Assembly (NCBI GenBank): GCA_034231615.1
Contig: CM067306.1
Span: 66,630,579 to 66,694,578, forward strand
DNA from: Meghimatium bilineatum
Taxonomy: Eukaryota > Mollusca > Gastropoda > Stylommatophora > Philomycidae
Direction of reading: 5' to 3'
Length of the DNA stretch: 64,000 nt
The notes under the pieces were generated by a model that was not told the origin of the DNA, ran no database searches, and saw only the letters and a list, made by a program, of their open reading frames with translations. This document shows, one piece after another, positions 24,901-32,579 of the stretch (its first letter is position 1; the number at the start of each line of letters is the position of its first letter). Made by a program: the position numbers and the translations under genes.

Positions 24901-27900
24901 GTTAACAGTCTTCTGCAGCACATATGCATGCTGGGAAGATGAACACATGACCGTATGTAAATTATTGGATACTCATTACTAGTGCAAAATGTCATCAATA
25001 TCAGTGCGCTCTATCACGCGTGGTGTAACAAGTCCCGTTTTCATTTGAACACGCCTCGTATATGGGTGTCCATGAAACTTTCATCATTCTTCTAAAGTAG
25101 TTGTATATGGGTGTCCATGGAACTTTCATCATTCTTCTAAAAAAACCAAAAAAAAAACAACCTACCTCAGTAGACTCCTGCTCACTATGTACATTTTGTT
25201 TATAGTGTCCATGCTTCAAATCCATTAAGAAGAATTGTTTCAATATCACATCTTCTTCTTCTTCTTCCTGTCCTCATTTATCTTTCGGCATTAAGGAGAG
25301 AGTGAGTATACAGTCTTTTGCCCTTCTATTTGCCTCTTCTGCTGTTATATTTGCCCTTCTATTTGCCTCTTCTGCTGTTATATTTGCACTTCTATTTGCC
25401 TCTTCTGCTGTTATATTTCCAAGTGTCCCTAATAAACTATCCACCTCCAATAGGACTGTTTTCATATCGTTTGCTCATTATTCTCTCTGAAGTATAAGCT
25501 TAATTGTATCTCACATTGTAACACTCACATTGTAACACTCAAATTCTAACACTCACATTCTAACACTCACATTCTAACACTCAAATTCTAACACTCACAT
25601 TGTAACACTCAAATTCTAACACTCAAATTCTAACACTCACATTGTAACACTCAAATTCTAACACTCACATTGTAACACTCAAATTCTAACACTCACATTC
25701 TAACACTCAAATTCACATATGCATTTACAATACTGCATTGCATAAAATATTTCTCATTTTTAGAAATTAGTTGACACCTGCGACAATAAAGAGATGCAAG
25801 ACAGCCAAAAAAAAACATGAGCATCCGGGACTGTTGTTAGTTTTAAGCAAGGTGACCAACAGGTAGGTACAGGAGCTAGTTCTCTGTGATCAACAGGTAG
25901 GTACAAGAACCAGTTCTCTGTGACCAACAGGTAGGTACGGGAGCTAGTTCTCTGTGATCAACAAGTAGGTACAAGAACCAGTTCTCTGTGACCAACAGGT
26001 AGGTACGGGAGCTAGTTCTCTGTGATCAACAGGTAGGTACAAGAACCAGTTCTCTGTGACCAACAGGTAGGTACGGGAGCTAGTTCTCTGTGATCAACAG
26101 GTAGGTACGGGAGCTAGTTCTCTGTGATCAACAATTAGGTACGGGAGCTAGTTCTCTGTGATCAACAGGTAGGTACAGGAACTAGTTCTCTGTGATCAAC
26201 AGGTAGGTACAAGAACCAGTTCTCTGTGACCAACAGGTAGGTACGGGAGCTAGTTCTCTGTGACCAACAGGTAGGTACGGGAGCTAGTTCTCTGTGATCA
26301 ACAGGTAGGTAAGGGAGCTAGTTCTCTGTGATCAACAGGTAGGTACAAGAACCAGTTCTCTGTGACCAACAGGTAGGTACGGGAGCTAGTTCTCTGTGAT
26401 CAACAGGTAGGTACGGAAGCTAGTTCTCTGTGATCAACAGGTAGGTACAGGAACTAGTTCTCTGTGACCAACAGGTAGGTATGGGAACTAGTTCTCTGTG
26501 ACCAACAGGTAGGTACAAGAACTAGTTCTCTGTGATCAACAGGCAGGTATGGGAACTAGTTATCTGTGATCAACAGGTAGGTACGGGAACTAGTTCTATG
26601 GTACAGCTGGCCTACTGGTGATAGACCCCCATTACAGACATCCATTGTTCAGGTAAGTGGTAAAAACACTGAATGTATTAGTTACAAACACTGAATGTAT
26701 TAGTTACAAACACTGAATGTATTAGTTACAAACACTGAATGTATTAGTTACAAACACTGAATGTATTAGTTACAAACACTGAATGTATTAGTTACAAACA
26801 CTGAATGTATTAGTTACAAACACTGAATGTATTAGTTACAAACACTGAATGTATTAGTTACAAACACTGAATGTATTAGTTACAAACACTGAATGTATTA
26901 GTTACAAACACTGAATGTATTAGTTACAAACACTGAATGTATTAGTTACAAACACTGAATGTATTAGTTACAAACACTGAATGTATTAGTTACAAACACT
27001 GAATGTATTAGTTACAAACACTGAATGTATTAGTTACAAACACTGAATGTATTAGTTACAAACACTGAATGTATTAGTTACAAACACTGAATGTATTAGT
27101 TACAAACACTGAATGTATTAGTTACAAACACTGAATGTATTAGTTACAAACGCTAAAGTCGGATGTGCCAGGTCAATGGCACAAAAATGGTGACAGCAAT
27201 AAAAAAAAAAAAAATTTTTCTCTGGACTACATCCTGCTGAAAATCTTGACCATTGTCCTGCTATAAGAGAGATCCAGTGCGAGCTTGAGAATGAATGAAA
27301 AGAAGTCAGAGAGTTTGTACAAATAATGATGAATCATATCAAAGTAGTGGCTGGGTTGTACAGGTAATAATTCTCACCTGGAAAAGTGATCATCTTTAGA
27401 ATTCCCTTTCTTCAAGCCGTCTTCTCCGTGTTTGTCATAAACTTTACGCTTTTCTGGGTCAGACAAGACCTAAAATAAAAGCAATCACAGAAAAATCATG
27501 AATGTTAGCTCGTGATAGTTGTACACAATAGTCCCTACTACAAGTATTTCTAGAAATAAAATGCTTAAAAGGCTAGAAAATGGAGATAGAGACCATGAGT
27601 GGTACACTTCTGTGAAGTGCGAACACATATTATTCAAAACAAATTGTAATACGCCGCTGAAGATGGATGTGTTGGACCATTGGAGCAAATAAAACATGAC
27701 ACAACACATTCCATTCTCTGGACTACATCCTGCTGGAGATCTAGTAGTTCTGCTACAAGAGAGATCCAGCAGGAGTTTGAGAATGAACGCAGAAGAATAA
27801 GAAAATTGTAATGTGACAATATAGCATAACCATAAACAAAGGAGAACAAACAAGAATAAAAAAATAAGTAGAAATTGTCAGTTCCGAATTGTCAATTGTA

Positions 27901-30900
27901 AAATTTTGAAGCAGCAAATATTTATGTTACGATTTAAGTGAAATGTTGAAATATAAGGTCTAGGTGCTGGAGGGCGAAAGAAAATGTTATAACTGGCAAG
28001 ACTCAAGAACCATCAGCTAGTGCACTCTATGGTATCTGTATGGACAGAGTACCATCTATATACATAAATAATTTGAACATCAACAGTGCCGTTCGTACAT
28101 TGTTTTTGTGGTATGTCTTCTTGATAAAGGATTTTGGTCGAAACATTGATTTGTGTGTATTTTTTGTGTGTTTTCCATAATTAGCAAAATTTGATTACCC
28201 TGTTTCCATTTTTTTTCTATTGTATTTCAGTTTTGCTGCAGTGAGTACATACTAAAAAATGTAGGTCTATAGGTATTATTACCAGTAATAAAACAACACA
28301 CCACAGAGAAAACAAACAAAGTGAAATGAAATTATTGAAAACAGATTGTCAACATTACTAGATTAAACATGTTATAAAATGATGCCATCAGAAGTAGAAC
28401 AGGTATTATACAGTAGAAACTCTCTATAGCATATCCTTTTATAACAAATCTCCATATATAACAACACTTTTCAACATCCCCAATTATTTATTCTATAATT
28501 TATGTAATGTACATAGTACATTTCTGTTATTACATACATATTTTGTTGATCAGGACCAAGTTATTATAATGGGACAGCACTGTTTCATATACAGGTATTG
28601 AATATATGGCGAGTCCGAAAATTCTATAGTTTAGACATGTTATCCGAATGGAACACACGCAACTCTCTACAACAAACCACGATTAGGTTATTGAGAAAGA
28701 CCCAGAAAGAAATGGATAGAAAACATCAAAGACATTTTGAACAAAGATATAGTACAACAGAAGTGACACATACAAATGTAAACAAAAGCTCCCACCCCAA
28801 CGTTGAACGGAAAGGTAGGAGCAGTAGTAGTCCATCTATTTGGGCATTAGACAACAAACAATAAATAACAAACATGTTTATAACGAAAGTGTGATTGACA
28901 AATGTACACACGAAAATACCAACTGATACCTCGTAGGCTGCACCTAATGTTTTAAATTTCTCTCCCGCATCCGGATCTTTTTTATTTCTGTCAGGATGTA
29001 GCTCTTTAGCTAACTTTCTGTACGCTCGTTTAATCTGGTGTGTGTCGGCGGATCGAGAAACGCCTAATATTGTGTAAAAATCTCGCCTACAGATAGAGAA
29101 AATATAGTAAAAATGTGTGATACGTTCATAATTCATTTGTCTATCACTGCGTGTTGTCATTGCTGTTATTGTTACTACTTTTGATTTTGCTTTGTTAATG
29201 TTGTTGCTGTCGCTGGTATTGTGTTGTTGCTGCTGATGTTGTAGTATTGTACTGTTGTTATTACTGCTGATGTTGTTGTTATTGCAGCTACTGCTGTTGG
29301 AAATGTGTTGGTGTTATTGCTGCTGCTGTTGTTCGTATTGCATCTGTGTTATTGCTGCTGCTGTTTGTATTGTGTTGTTGTAATTGCTGCTGCTGTTGTT
29401 GTTATTGCTGCTGCTGGTATTGTACTGTTGCTATTGTTGTTGTTGTTATTGTTGCTGCTGCTGTTCATATTGTGTTGTTGCTATTGCTGCTGCTGCTGTT
29501 GTTTTAATTCATAGGATTTACAAGCAATTATCTCGTACTTCCTACGTGTAAAACGGTAACAACAAACAACTTCAGAGCTGTACTTCACACCCATAAGACA
29601 CCCCAACTTTTAGCAGTGTGCTCTACTTTGACAACAAGTCTGCTACATAGAAGGGGTAGTCTATTACTGCAAAAAATGGAATGGTTCAACTGATTTTATT
29701 ACAAAGAAGGGTTAGGGGTGAAGATGATTTTAATCACAATATCAAGCAAGAAAGATTCTTATGTATCACAAAAAGGTAGAAGTTATGCCTATTTTATTCT
29801 CGAGAAGAAAATATGTTGCACTCATACGGATCTCTGAGTGATAATAACACAATACGGATCTCTGAGTGATAATGACACAACAAAGAGGAAGAAAACTATA
29901 ATGGTATTTAGAGGTCAGTTGTATCTGATATTTATTGTATTCAGTTGTTCAACACTCTTCTGATGACAATGACCAGGAAAATGAAAAGGCTAGAGATGAA
30001 GAGTGAGAGAGATGTATGTTGTCTCACTGAGTATGTTTAGGAATAATCTCATAGAAAAGGAGGAAGGGAGTCATAACATGACATTTAGTACTGTCTATCC
30101 ATTTATAAACTCTTAACCCATCAGGGTCATAGGGGTACCACATTGGGTGTATCATTACAGAGTCCTCCAACGATTTCTATCTTCAACAATACGGACGAGT
30201 GGGGACAAATCTTGCCTTCCATGTGCTGTTAACGCTCTGTAAATTTTAGAGCTTTGTCATTTCTTCTCTGTGTCTGCTTTTCCATTGCAATATTTTAGTG
30301 GGTGAAAGATGTAGATGGGTGCCTCTCCAGTTAATCCACCAATCATTACTCACTGCTACAGGAGAAAAAAAATGACTGCAAAGATGGAAACAAGATATCA
30401 AATAACAACGGAACATATGGTACCAGGAATTAAACCAAATCCCCTCCCCACTTAAATGGTCTTTCTAAAACTGGTTACCAAAATTCCATGGACAAATGTA
30501 GAAATGACCCTCTATCTTTATGTACCTACCCCCGTTTGCTCTCATACAAGATTATCTATAGGACTGATTATAAAAATTCAGCCACTACGACAATCTATGC
30601 CATCAGTAGCTGCAGTTAATCATGATGTCTGTGCTTAAGAGTTACGAGGATTACCTTCATTTTTGTGCCTGGACATATGGGTATAAAGGGAAATGAACAA
30701 CCAGACATATGCGTCAGTGTGTCGCAGTCACTAGTGGACTGTGCTGATATTTTAAATACGATCACAGAATTAGGTGAGTTCAAGGACATTATCATAGAGT
30801 GTTTATTTCTTGTTTTGTGTCTATGGCCAGAATGTAGGGCCAGGAAGTGACATATATTGTTGTTAGAAACCAGTGGCATATTGGAAAAACAAAATTACAG

Positions 30901-31896
30901 AACTACAACAGCCACTTACCATAAGCTGTAGGACATACAGAATATAAAATCAGAGCACCGACAGATATGTCCAGAGGTTTAAAAGGATGATCTGATGACT
31001 AACAAAATTTTTTTTATAACACTTCATGTTGTACTACGTAAATTTCTTTTTTGTTTTTACAGCCATTATTATATCTTCAACAGGATGCAGCAGTCTATTC
31101 AGCCTTTCAAAACTCCTGATGATTTTGAGCCAATCTATCTGTGAATGTTCTCTTCATGTAGTCTTTGATGTATTGTGTTCATCTTTGTAATTATTTTTGA
31201 TAAAGATAAAGTATCTCGAGTAATGATTGGTGACTGATAAGTGTAGGTCTATTATTATATTCAAAATACCGTGAAAACAAATTACAAACAATATTCGAAT
31301 CCTACATTCAAATACAGTTCACTTAAAAATACTGCCTTTCACTGCAGATGTTACTGACGATTGGACTAATCAGAAACTAAACCCTGTTTCTGTTTGCTAT
31401 CTTTGACATCTCACACTAGTATGACACAGACAGGGTAGGCCTCAGTACAGTCAGTACACTACACGGAACGTTCCGTTACAACCGGTACACTTACACACCT
31501 AAGCTACAGGTTACACTCCAGTAGGTTACACTATGTCATGACTAAAATTCGTAATTCCAAAACAGTTTTTGTCCAGTAAGCCTACATTTATTGAGAACAT
31601 TCGTAAGCCTACTGTTAATACTGCCTCACCGTATCATGCACAAACTAAAATAGTAAACAAGTTACCGGATGACGACAGCATTTTCCTCCTAGCCTAGTCG
31701 TTCGTTCAACTTTCGGTTTCGAAGCTCGTAAATTTGTATGAAAACTAGGACATAAAGATCATTATAACTGCAATAAAAAAGAGTATCTACAAAACATACA
31801 GCACGCCATAAGATCTTACCCCGCAAGAGCGTGAATAAATATTATCAAAAGATTCATACAGCGAAACCAGTTCCAAATGGTTGCCGGGGACGCCAT
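12890..31896 (-). CDS. DNAJB11: DNAJB11/ERdj3-like ER Hsp40 co-chaperone, complete 10-exon gene
   Basis: Ten exons on the minus strand (31896-31820, 29086-28930, 27469-27378, 22640-22511, 21867-21725, 20164-20082, 18076-18019, 16362-16251, 15608-15449, 12954-12890) join in phase, all with GT-AG borders, to 1077 nt: 358 codons plus TGA. Residues 1-25 form a hydrophobic signal peptide. The J domain starts at Arg27 and has HPD at 56-58. A Gly/Phe-rich stretch follows, then substrate domain I with Cys169, 171, 193 and 196. Asn261-Val-Thr is a glycosylation sequon, and the protein ends in YNGLRGY. Human DNAJB11 has the same length, and by my recollection the same cysteine and Asn positions. Known family role: a lumenal ER co-chaperone that delivers unfolded clients to BiP and stimulates its ATPase. 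There is no KDEL, as is normal for the family. The start has a good context (A at -3, G at +4) and directly precedes the signal peptide. Expression was not tested. Confidence 0.96.
13000..13600. other. DNAJB11 intron 9, no further gene
   Basis: Contains a 32-bp duplication (CACAACTTTCTTGTACGAAC) at 13148-13215 and several GGGGAGAGAGTAC repeats at 13250-13350. No coding signal. Confidence 0.5.
13610..14180. repeat. CAA/CAG-rich 15-19 bp array, about 30 copies
   Basis: Units such as AACAACAACACAAACCAGT. In DNAJB11 intron 9 the transcript strand reads UUG/CUG-rich. Open in all minus frames as Leu/Val/Cys repeats; not a gene. Confidence 0.95.
14321..14440. repeat. TTG/CTG-rich short repeat
   Basis: GTTATTGTTGCTGTCTGTGT-like units, about 21 bp, opposite in strand sense to the neighbouring 13.6-14.2 kb array. 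Confidence 0.85.
14560..14800 (-). mobile_element. tRNA-derived SINE
   Basis: Reads from 14800 downward: B-box-like GAGTTCAATCC, then CCAGTTGAGGTAGAAAT (compare the 52.8-kb SINE), then a central part with GTAAAGACTGCGAGGAAG also seen at 34.7 kb. The A box is decayed. In DNAJB11 intron 9, same strand. Confidence 0.7.
15073..15145 (-). mobile_element. Fragment of the short GAA-tailed family
   Basis: Keeps TATTCTCAAATTC and GATGTAGTCC in family order. Decayed. In DNAJB11 intron 9. Confidence 0.6.
15150..15345 (+). mobile_element. Dispersed SINE-like repeat (TAGTCGCCTC type)
   Basis: GACTTCAGCATGGCTTGTG, TGATCCTATATGGG, CTTAGTAACCTC, ATGCATGGAAGG, ATTCTTTGCTCCCC in the same order as at 37.3/37.8 kb. 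Resembles the widespread invertebrate repeat with a TAGTCGCCTCTTACGACA core; family name uncertain. In DNAJB11 intron 9. Confidence 0.65.
15449..15608 (-). CDS. DNAJB11: DNAJB11 exon 9
   Basis: 160 nt encoding [20 protein letters not shown], then [20 protein letters not shown] and an [12 protein letters not shown] end. This is the conserved second half of substrate domain II. The donor is gtattg. Confidence 0.95.
16251..16362 (-). CDS. DNAJB11: DNAJB11 exon 8 (substrate domain II start)
   Basis: 112 nt encoding [20 protein letters not shown] and [18 protein letters not shown]. Asn261-Val-Thr is the conserved glycosylation sequon. The acceptor lies only about 20 bp from a minisatellite that starts near 16383. 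Confidence 0.96.
16383..16800. repeat. Array of TTTTTATGTACACA units (about 21 and 39 bp)
   Basis: Long units end in AAAGTGGGACAATCATTAAC; short units are ACATTAAACTTTTTATGTAC. Begins about 20 bp upstream of the DNAJB11 exon 8 acceptor. Confidence 0.95.
16810..17300. other. DNAJB11 intron 7, no recognised element
   Basis: Short ORFs on both strands without known motifs. A LINE 3' end follows at 17310. Confidence 0.45.
17310..17460 (+). mobile_element. RTE-like LINE 3' end, same family as 746-995
   Basis: Shares GGTAGAC, AAGACACTCAGAAGAACAAT, TTCAAGAACTGCACAGAAT and the AATGAATGAATGAATTCT tail with the first copy, but lacks about 18 bp before GAGATCTGACCTCTG. In DNAJB11 intron 7, antisense. 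Confidence 0.85.
18019..18076 (-). CDS. DNAJB11: DNAJB11 exon 7
   Basis: 58 nt encoding [19 protein letters not shown] plus CA. GEPHxDGxPGDL is a signature of the family. The donor is GTAAGC. A 26-bp minisatellite begins about 90 bp upstream of the acceptor. Confidence 0.94.
18160..18985. repeat. 26-bp array, about 32 copies, in DNAJB11 intron 6
   Basis: Unit GTGATCTAGGAGAACATGGG plus GAGATT, with a GATATGGG variant. A block of several units near 18361-18580 recurs at +331 bp, so there is higher-order structure. Confidence 0.95.
19080..19520 (-). mobile_element. LINE C-terminal fragment, GGRIRRRQ family
   Basis: Reads [69 protein letters not shown]. This is a common reverse-transcriptase C-terminal region. 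It lies in DNAJB11 intron 6, same orientation as the gene, next to the 26-bp array. Confidence 0.88.
19525..19588. repeat. 22-bp array, 3 copies
   Basis: Unit ACTGATCTTACTTGACTGTA plus AT. Confidence 0.9.
20082..20164 (-). CDS. DNAJB11: DNAJB11 exon 6
   Basis: 83 nt after acceptor cttgcag, encoding [20 protein letters not shown] then QEHLFIAEG. It aligns with the LEVEIEPG...FIGEG strand-turn of human DNAJB11. The donor is gtatgg. Confidence 0.94.
20335..20515. repeat. Degenerate TATATGGGGAATAAGACA array
   Basis: About nine imperfect units of 18-25 bp in DNAJB11 intron 5. Confidence 0.85.
20830..20955. repeat. About 58-bp tandem duplication
   Basis: AGCTTCCCAGACTTTCTTTA and AGCTTCCCAGACTTTTGTTA start the two copies, each ending GTGTGCTGTCCA-like. 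Confidence 0.8.
21300..21440. repeat. About 64-bp tandem duplication
   Basis: Two copies with GGAGTCCACTGTGGTTA and GAGTTGGTTCTCTGAA. Confidence 0.85.
21465..21615. mobile_element. Two SINE fragments in inverted orientation
   Basis: GGGATTTGAACCAGGTCC at 21491-21508 and the reverse-strand match of ACGTGGTTCAAATTCC near 21580 belong to one family; a third copy (CCTATTCAAATCCC) is at 14821. Transcribed in DNAJB11 intron 5, the pair could form a hairpin. Confidence 0.55.
21666..21752 (-). repeat. 41-bp tandem duplication of the exon 5 end and donor
   Basis: 21666-21706 and 21712-21752 match over 41 bp with one difference (GTACGT versus GTAAGT at the donor). Each copy contains the last 28 exonic nt of DNAJB11 exon 5 and about 13 intronic nt, so a second usable-looking donor lies 46 nt downstream of the normal one. 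Confidence 0.9.
21725..21867 (-). CDS. DNAJB11: DNAJB11 exon 5 (cysteine module)
   Basis: 143 nt encoding [20 protein letters not shown] through [11 protein letters not shown] plus AA. It carries the two CxC/CxxC pairs (residues 169, 171, 193, 196) that distinguish ERdj3. The donor is GTAAGT. The last 28 nt plus the donor are duplicated 46 bp downstream at 21666-21706. Confidence 0.96.
21914..22203. mobile_element. hAT-like non-autonomous element
   Basis: CAATGATTCTCAACATAGGC at the left and, reversed, CGATGGTTCTCAACCTTTAT at the right are short inverted ends of the TTCTCAAC type common in hAT elements. No coding capacity. A clean 8-bp duplication was not found. In DNAJB11 intron 4. Confidence 0.6.
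22511..22640 (-). CDS. DNAJB11: DNAJB11 exon 4 (FFGDFGF and start of substrate domain)
   Basis: 130 nt starting with a run of seven T, giving [12 protein letters not shown]; then [19 protein letters not shown] and GHFVE. It matches the G/F region and the first beta strand of substrate domain I in DNAJB11. The donor is a weaker gtgctg. Confidence 0.94.
22945..23245. repeat. 32-bp array, about 9 copies
   Basis: Unit TTTCAGCATATACCTCTCCT plus GAATGTCCAATA. In DNAJB11 intron 3. Confidence 0.95.
23395..23660 (-). mobile_element. RTE-like LINE 3' end
   Basis: Reads [34 protein letters not shown] then [17 protein letters not shown] and a GAT-rich end. Close to the mariner in DNAJB11 intron 3. Confidence 0.85.
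23711..25058 (-). mobile_element. Full-length mariner (Tc1/mariner) transposon
   Basis: A 1348-bp element with 31-bp terminal inverted repeats (23711-23741 and 25028-25058) that match base for base, starting CGAGGCGTGTTC, with TA on both sides. Size, TIR length and TA target are standard for mariner. One intact transposase ORF lies inside. It sits in DNAJB11 intron 3 in the same orientation as the gene. Identical TIRs suggest recent insertion. Confidence 0.96.
23833..24948 (-). CDS. Mariner transposase, DD34D, apparently intact
   Basis: 371 codons from the first ATG. A start at Met18 would give 354 residues, nearer the usual 340-350. The N-terminal half has the paired helix-turn-helix region (residues about 27-130) with [16 protein letters not shown] and a [14 protein letters not shown] segment matching WVPHxLT. 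The catalytic triad is present: Asp in VAGDESW, Asp in LLHDNARPH, and Asp in [13 protein letters not shown], with exactly 34 residues between the last two. Known function: cut-and-paste transposition at TA sites. No disruption was seen, so it may be active or recently active. Confidence 0.95.
   Translation of the reverse strand: MCSSSQHAYVLQKTVNNMVGVIPNPSKVNQRAVIQFLSFEGCQAVDIHRRMKAAYGDKCLSRTRVMEWVRMFKDGRELTADLARPGQAHIVATEEAIAVLDKAVLTDRRRSIRSLAEEFHMSIGTAHMVVRKKLNYRKVCSQWVPRMLTDHHKEERMGWSLNHLMHYRAEGDAFLLSIVAGDESWCHHNEPSSKIDSMQWKHPGSPKPKKFKTQVSAGKVMVTAFFDHEGLLLTDFKEPGVNINAAHYKDTLDKLHKAIKAKRPGRLSQGVILLHDNARPHVAKIVQETLAKKNWEVLHHPAYSPDLSPCDFHLFGPLKKALKGQRFNSDADVKTAVTTWFREQPRNFFSDGIRRLPKQWDACLNAYGDFF
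25059..25140. repeat. 45-bp duplication flanking the mariner
   Basis: Two copies of TATATGGGTGTCCATG(A/G)AAC to TTCTTCTAAAGTAGTTG; part of the unit also lies left of the mariner (23695-23710). One copy preserves the empty TA site. Confidence 0.9.
25317..25420. repeat. 33-bp array, 3 copies
   Basis: Unit TTTGCCTCTTCTGCTGTTAT plus ATTTGCCCTTCTA. Confidence 0.95.
25515..25715. repeat. 14-bp array (TAACACTCAMATTC), about 14 copies
   Basis: Alternating CACATTG/CACATTC/CAAATTC variants. Confidence 0.95.
25850..26600. repeat. 34-bp array, about 22 copies
   Basis: Unit TGATCAACAGGTAGGTACGG plus GAGCTAGTTCTCTG, with a second type (TGACC..AAGAACCAG) often alternating. In DNAJB11 intron 3, antisense. 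Confidence 0.95.
26665..27150. repeat. 22-bp array, about 22 near-identical copies
   Basis: Unit AAACACTGAATGTATTAGTT plus AC. Nearly no variation, so recently expanded or homogenised. Confidence 0.97.
27150..27304 (+). mobile_element. Short GAA-tailed element next to the 22-bp array
   Basis: Shares GGATGTGCCAGGTCAATGGC, CTCTGGACTACATCCTGCTG and GAGAGATCCAG with the family; has a 13-A run in the middle. In DNAJB11 intron 3, 75 bp from exon 3. Confidence 0.85.
27378..27469 (-). CDS. DNAJB11: DNAJB11 exon 3 (end of J domain and linker)
   Basis: 92 nt encoding [18 protein letters not shown] and a Lys/Asp-rich linker ending DDHFS plus AG. This is the canonical VLSDxEKRxxYDxxG end of a J domain. 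The donor is gtgaga. Confidence 0.96.
27651..27802 (+). mobile_element. Short GAA-tailed retroelement, 152 bp, with 10-bp TSD
   Basis: Flanked by AAATTGTAAT (27641-27650, 27803-27812). Starts ACGCCGCTGAAGATGGATGT and ends AGAAGAATAAGAAA. In DNAJB11 intron 2, antisense. Confidence 0.9.
28119..28147 (+). other. Hammerhead-like motif, copy at 28.1 kb
   Basis: CTTGATAAAGGAT, TTTGGTCGAAACATTG. The second G of the core is A and the helix is weak. In DNAJB11 intron 2. Confidence 0.45.
28598..28870 (+). mobile_element. LINE 3' end
   Basis: With frame shifts it reads [12 protein letters not shown], then EKDPERNG-like and ENIKDI words that match the WFGHLxRM...RTRWIENIK block of the 59.1-kb copy. It ends in an AACAAATA-type tail. 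In DNAJB11 intron 2. Confidence 0.65.
28930..29086 (-). CDS. DNAJB11: DNAJB11 exon 2 (J domain)
   Basis: 157 nt after the acceptor ctatctgtag; the exon ends GCC TAC GAG before gtatca. It encodes [13 protein letters not shown], helix II with [14 protein letters not shown] (HPD catalytic loop), then [10 protein letters not shown]. This is nearly the whole J domain, the part that contacts BiP. Confidence 0.97.
29195..29515. repeat. TTG/CTG/ATT trinucleotide-rich tract
   Basis: Irregular GTTGCTGCTGTTGTT-like sequence in DNAJB11 intron 1, about 110 bp upstream of exon 2; the transcript strand is CAG/CAA-rich. Confidence 0.9.
29520..30595. other. DNAJB11 intron 1, mostly unrecognised
   Basis: Includes a 28-bp duplication (CACTCATACGGATCTCTGAG region, 29815-29880) and a LINE-type 3' end fragment near 30115-30230. 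Confidence 0.45.
30600..30870 (+). mobile_element. Second, more decayed copy of the RNase H LINE
   Basis: Reads [20 protein letters not shown] then [11 protein letters not shown], matching [20 protein letters not shown] and MDRADILNAL of the copy at 40.9 kb. Frame is lost beyond this. It lies in DNAJB11 intron 1, antisense to the gene. Confidence 0.8.
30960..31815. other. DNAJB11 intron 1, 5' part
   Basis: Unique AT-rich sequence; nothing recognised. The first intron often carries regulatory sites, but none can be supported here. Confidence 0.4.
31820..31896 (-). CDS. DNAJB11: DNAJB11 exon 1 (start and signal peptide)
   Basis: 77 coding nt: 25 codons plus GG. The ATG at 31896-31894 lies in the context caaaATGG. 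Residues 14-24 form a Leu/Ile/Phe-rich h-region ending Ala-Leu-Ala, a typical signal-peptidase site just before Gly26-Arg27-Asp28. The donor GTAAGA follows at 31819. Confidence 0.93.
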
Positions 31897-32135
31897 TTTG
31901 AAGATAGCATTGACGAAAGGAAGGTCACGGTCACTGCATACATATCCGGTTTCATATGCGAATAAAAATATTCCACACTGCCATTCTACATACACGACCT
32001 CACTGGGGAGACAAGATGAACCGACAACTGGTTAAGTAAGATGTACCTCTTGTGGCAAGGAACACTTATTTTAACCGCGGACGTTCGTTCAATTTGGTTG
32101 CCTATTAAAACGAATGCAAATGTTCTTATTGATGC
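31897..32135 (-). promoter_or_regulatory. Probable DNAJB11 5' UTR and promoter region
   Basis: The only non-repetitive sequence between the DNAJB11 ATG and the upstream LINE fragment. It holds several CpG dinucleotides but no obvious TATA box. I did not find a convincing ER-stress element (CCAAT-N9-CCACG). Assignment rests on position only. Confidence 0.4.
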
Positions 32136-32139
32136 TGGC

Positions 32140-32575
32140 GTAAAAAGATCAAACAATAGGGGCAGACAGTCAAGGTTCCTAGGGCATGTGCTGAGAAGAA
32201 TCAAACTTGAACACTTAACCACTGGAAAGATCAGGGGGAGAAGAGACAGGGGACGACAAAGAGAGAAGTTGCAAGATGGACTAGTATTATCTTCTTCTTC
32301 TTCAGCGTTTATTCTCAAATTCCAACTGGATTTCTCTTGTAACAGGACAATGCTCCTACAAGATTTTCAATTGGATGTAGTCCAGAGAATGGAATTGCGT
32401 TGTGTTGCCGTTTTATTTGCGCCAATGGCCCAACACATCCGTCTTCGGCGGACACTAGTATTATGTCAAGGTAGAAGTTCACCAACCAAGCTTATTGATA
32501 ACTCAAGAAATATAGAGCCGTGGAGAAACAGGATCGCCAATGCCATTCGGCATGACATTTGATTGATTGATAAAC
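32140..32575 (+). mobile_element. RTE-like LINE 3' end interrupted by a short GAA-tailed element
   Basis: Reads RQSRFLGHVLRRIKLEHLTT, GKIRGRRDRGRQREKLQDGL; after the insert come SPTKLIDNSRNIEPWRN and NAIRHDI stop. The insert (32291-32453) is flanked by an 11-bp duplication. Starts 245 bp upstream of the DNAJB11 ATG. Confidence 0.88.
32291..32453 (-). mobile_element. Short GAA-tailed retroelement, 163 bp, with 11-bp TSD
   Basis: Flanked by ACTAGTATTAT (32280-32290, 32454-32464). In sense (minus) it starts GTCCGCCGAAGACGGATGTG and ends CGCTGAAGAAGAAGAAG. Inserted into a LINE 3' end. Variable-length target duplications and a simple tail fit SINE-type mobilisation. No tRNA A or B box was seen. 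Confidence 0.9.
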
Positions 32576-32579
32576 CATA

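Noticed and set aside
28726-29160. Stand-alone DnaJ protein of 144 codons
   Set aside because: It is exon 2 of DNAJB11 read into both introns; splice sites and joining exons are clear.
29305-29514. Leu/Cys-rich 69-codon ORF
   Set aside because: Translation of the trinucleotide-rich tract in DNAJB11 intron 1.
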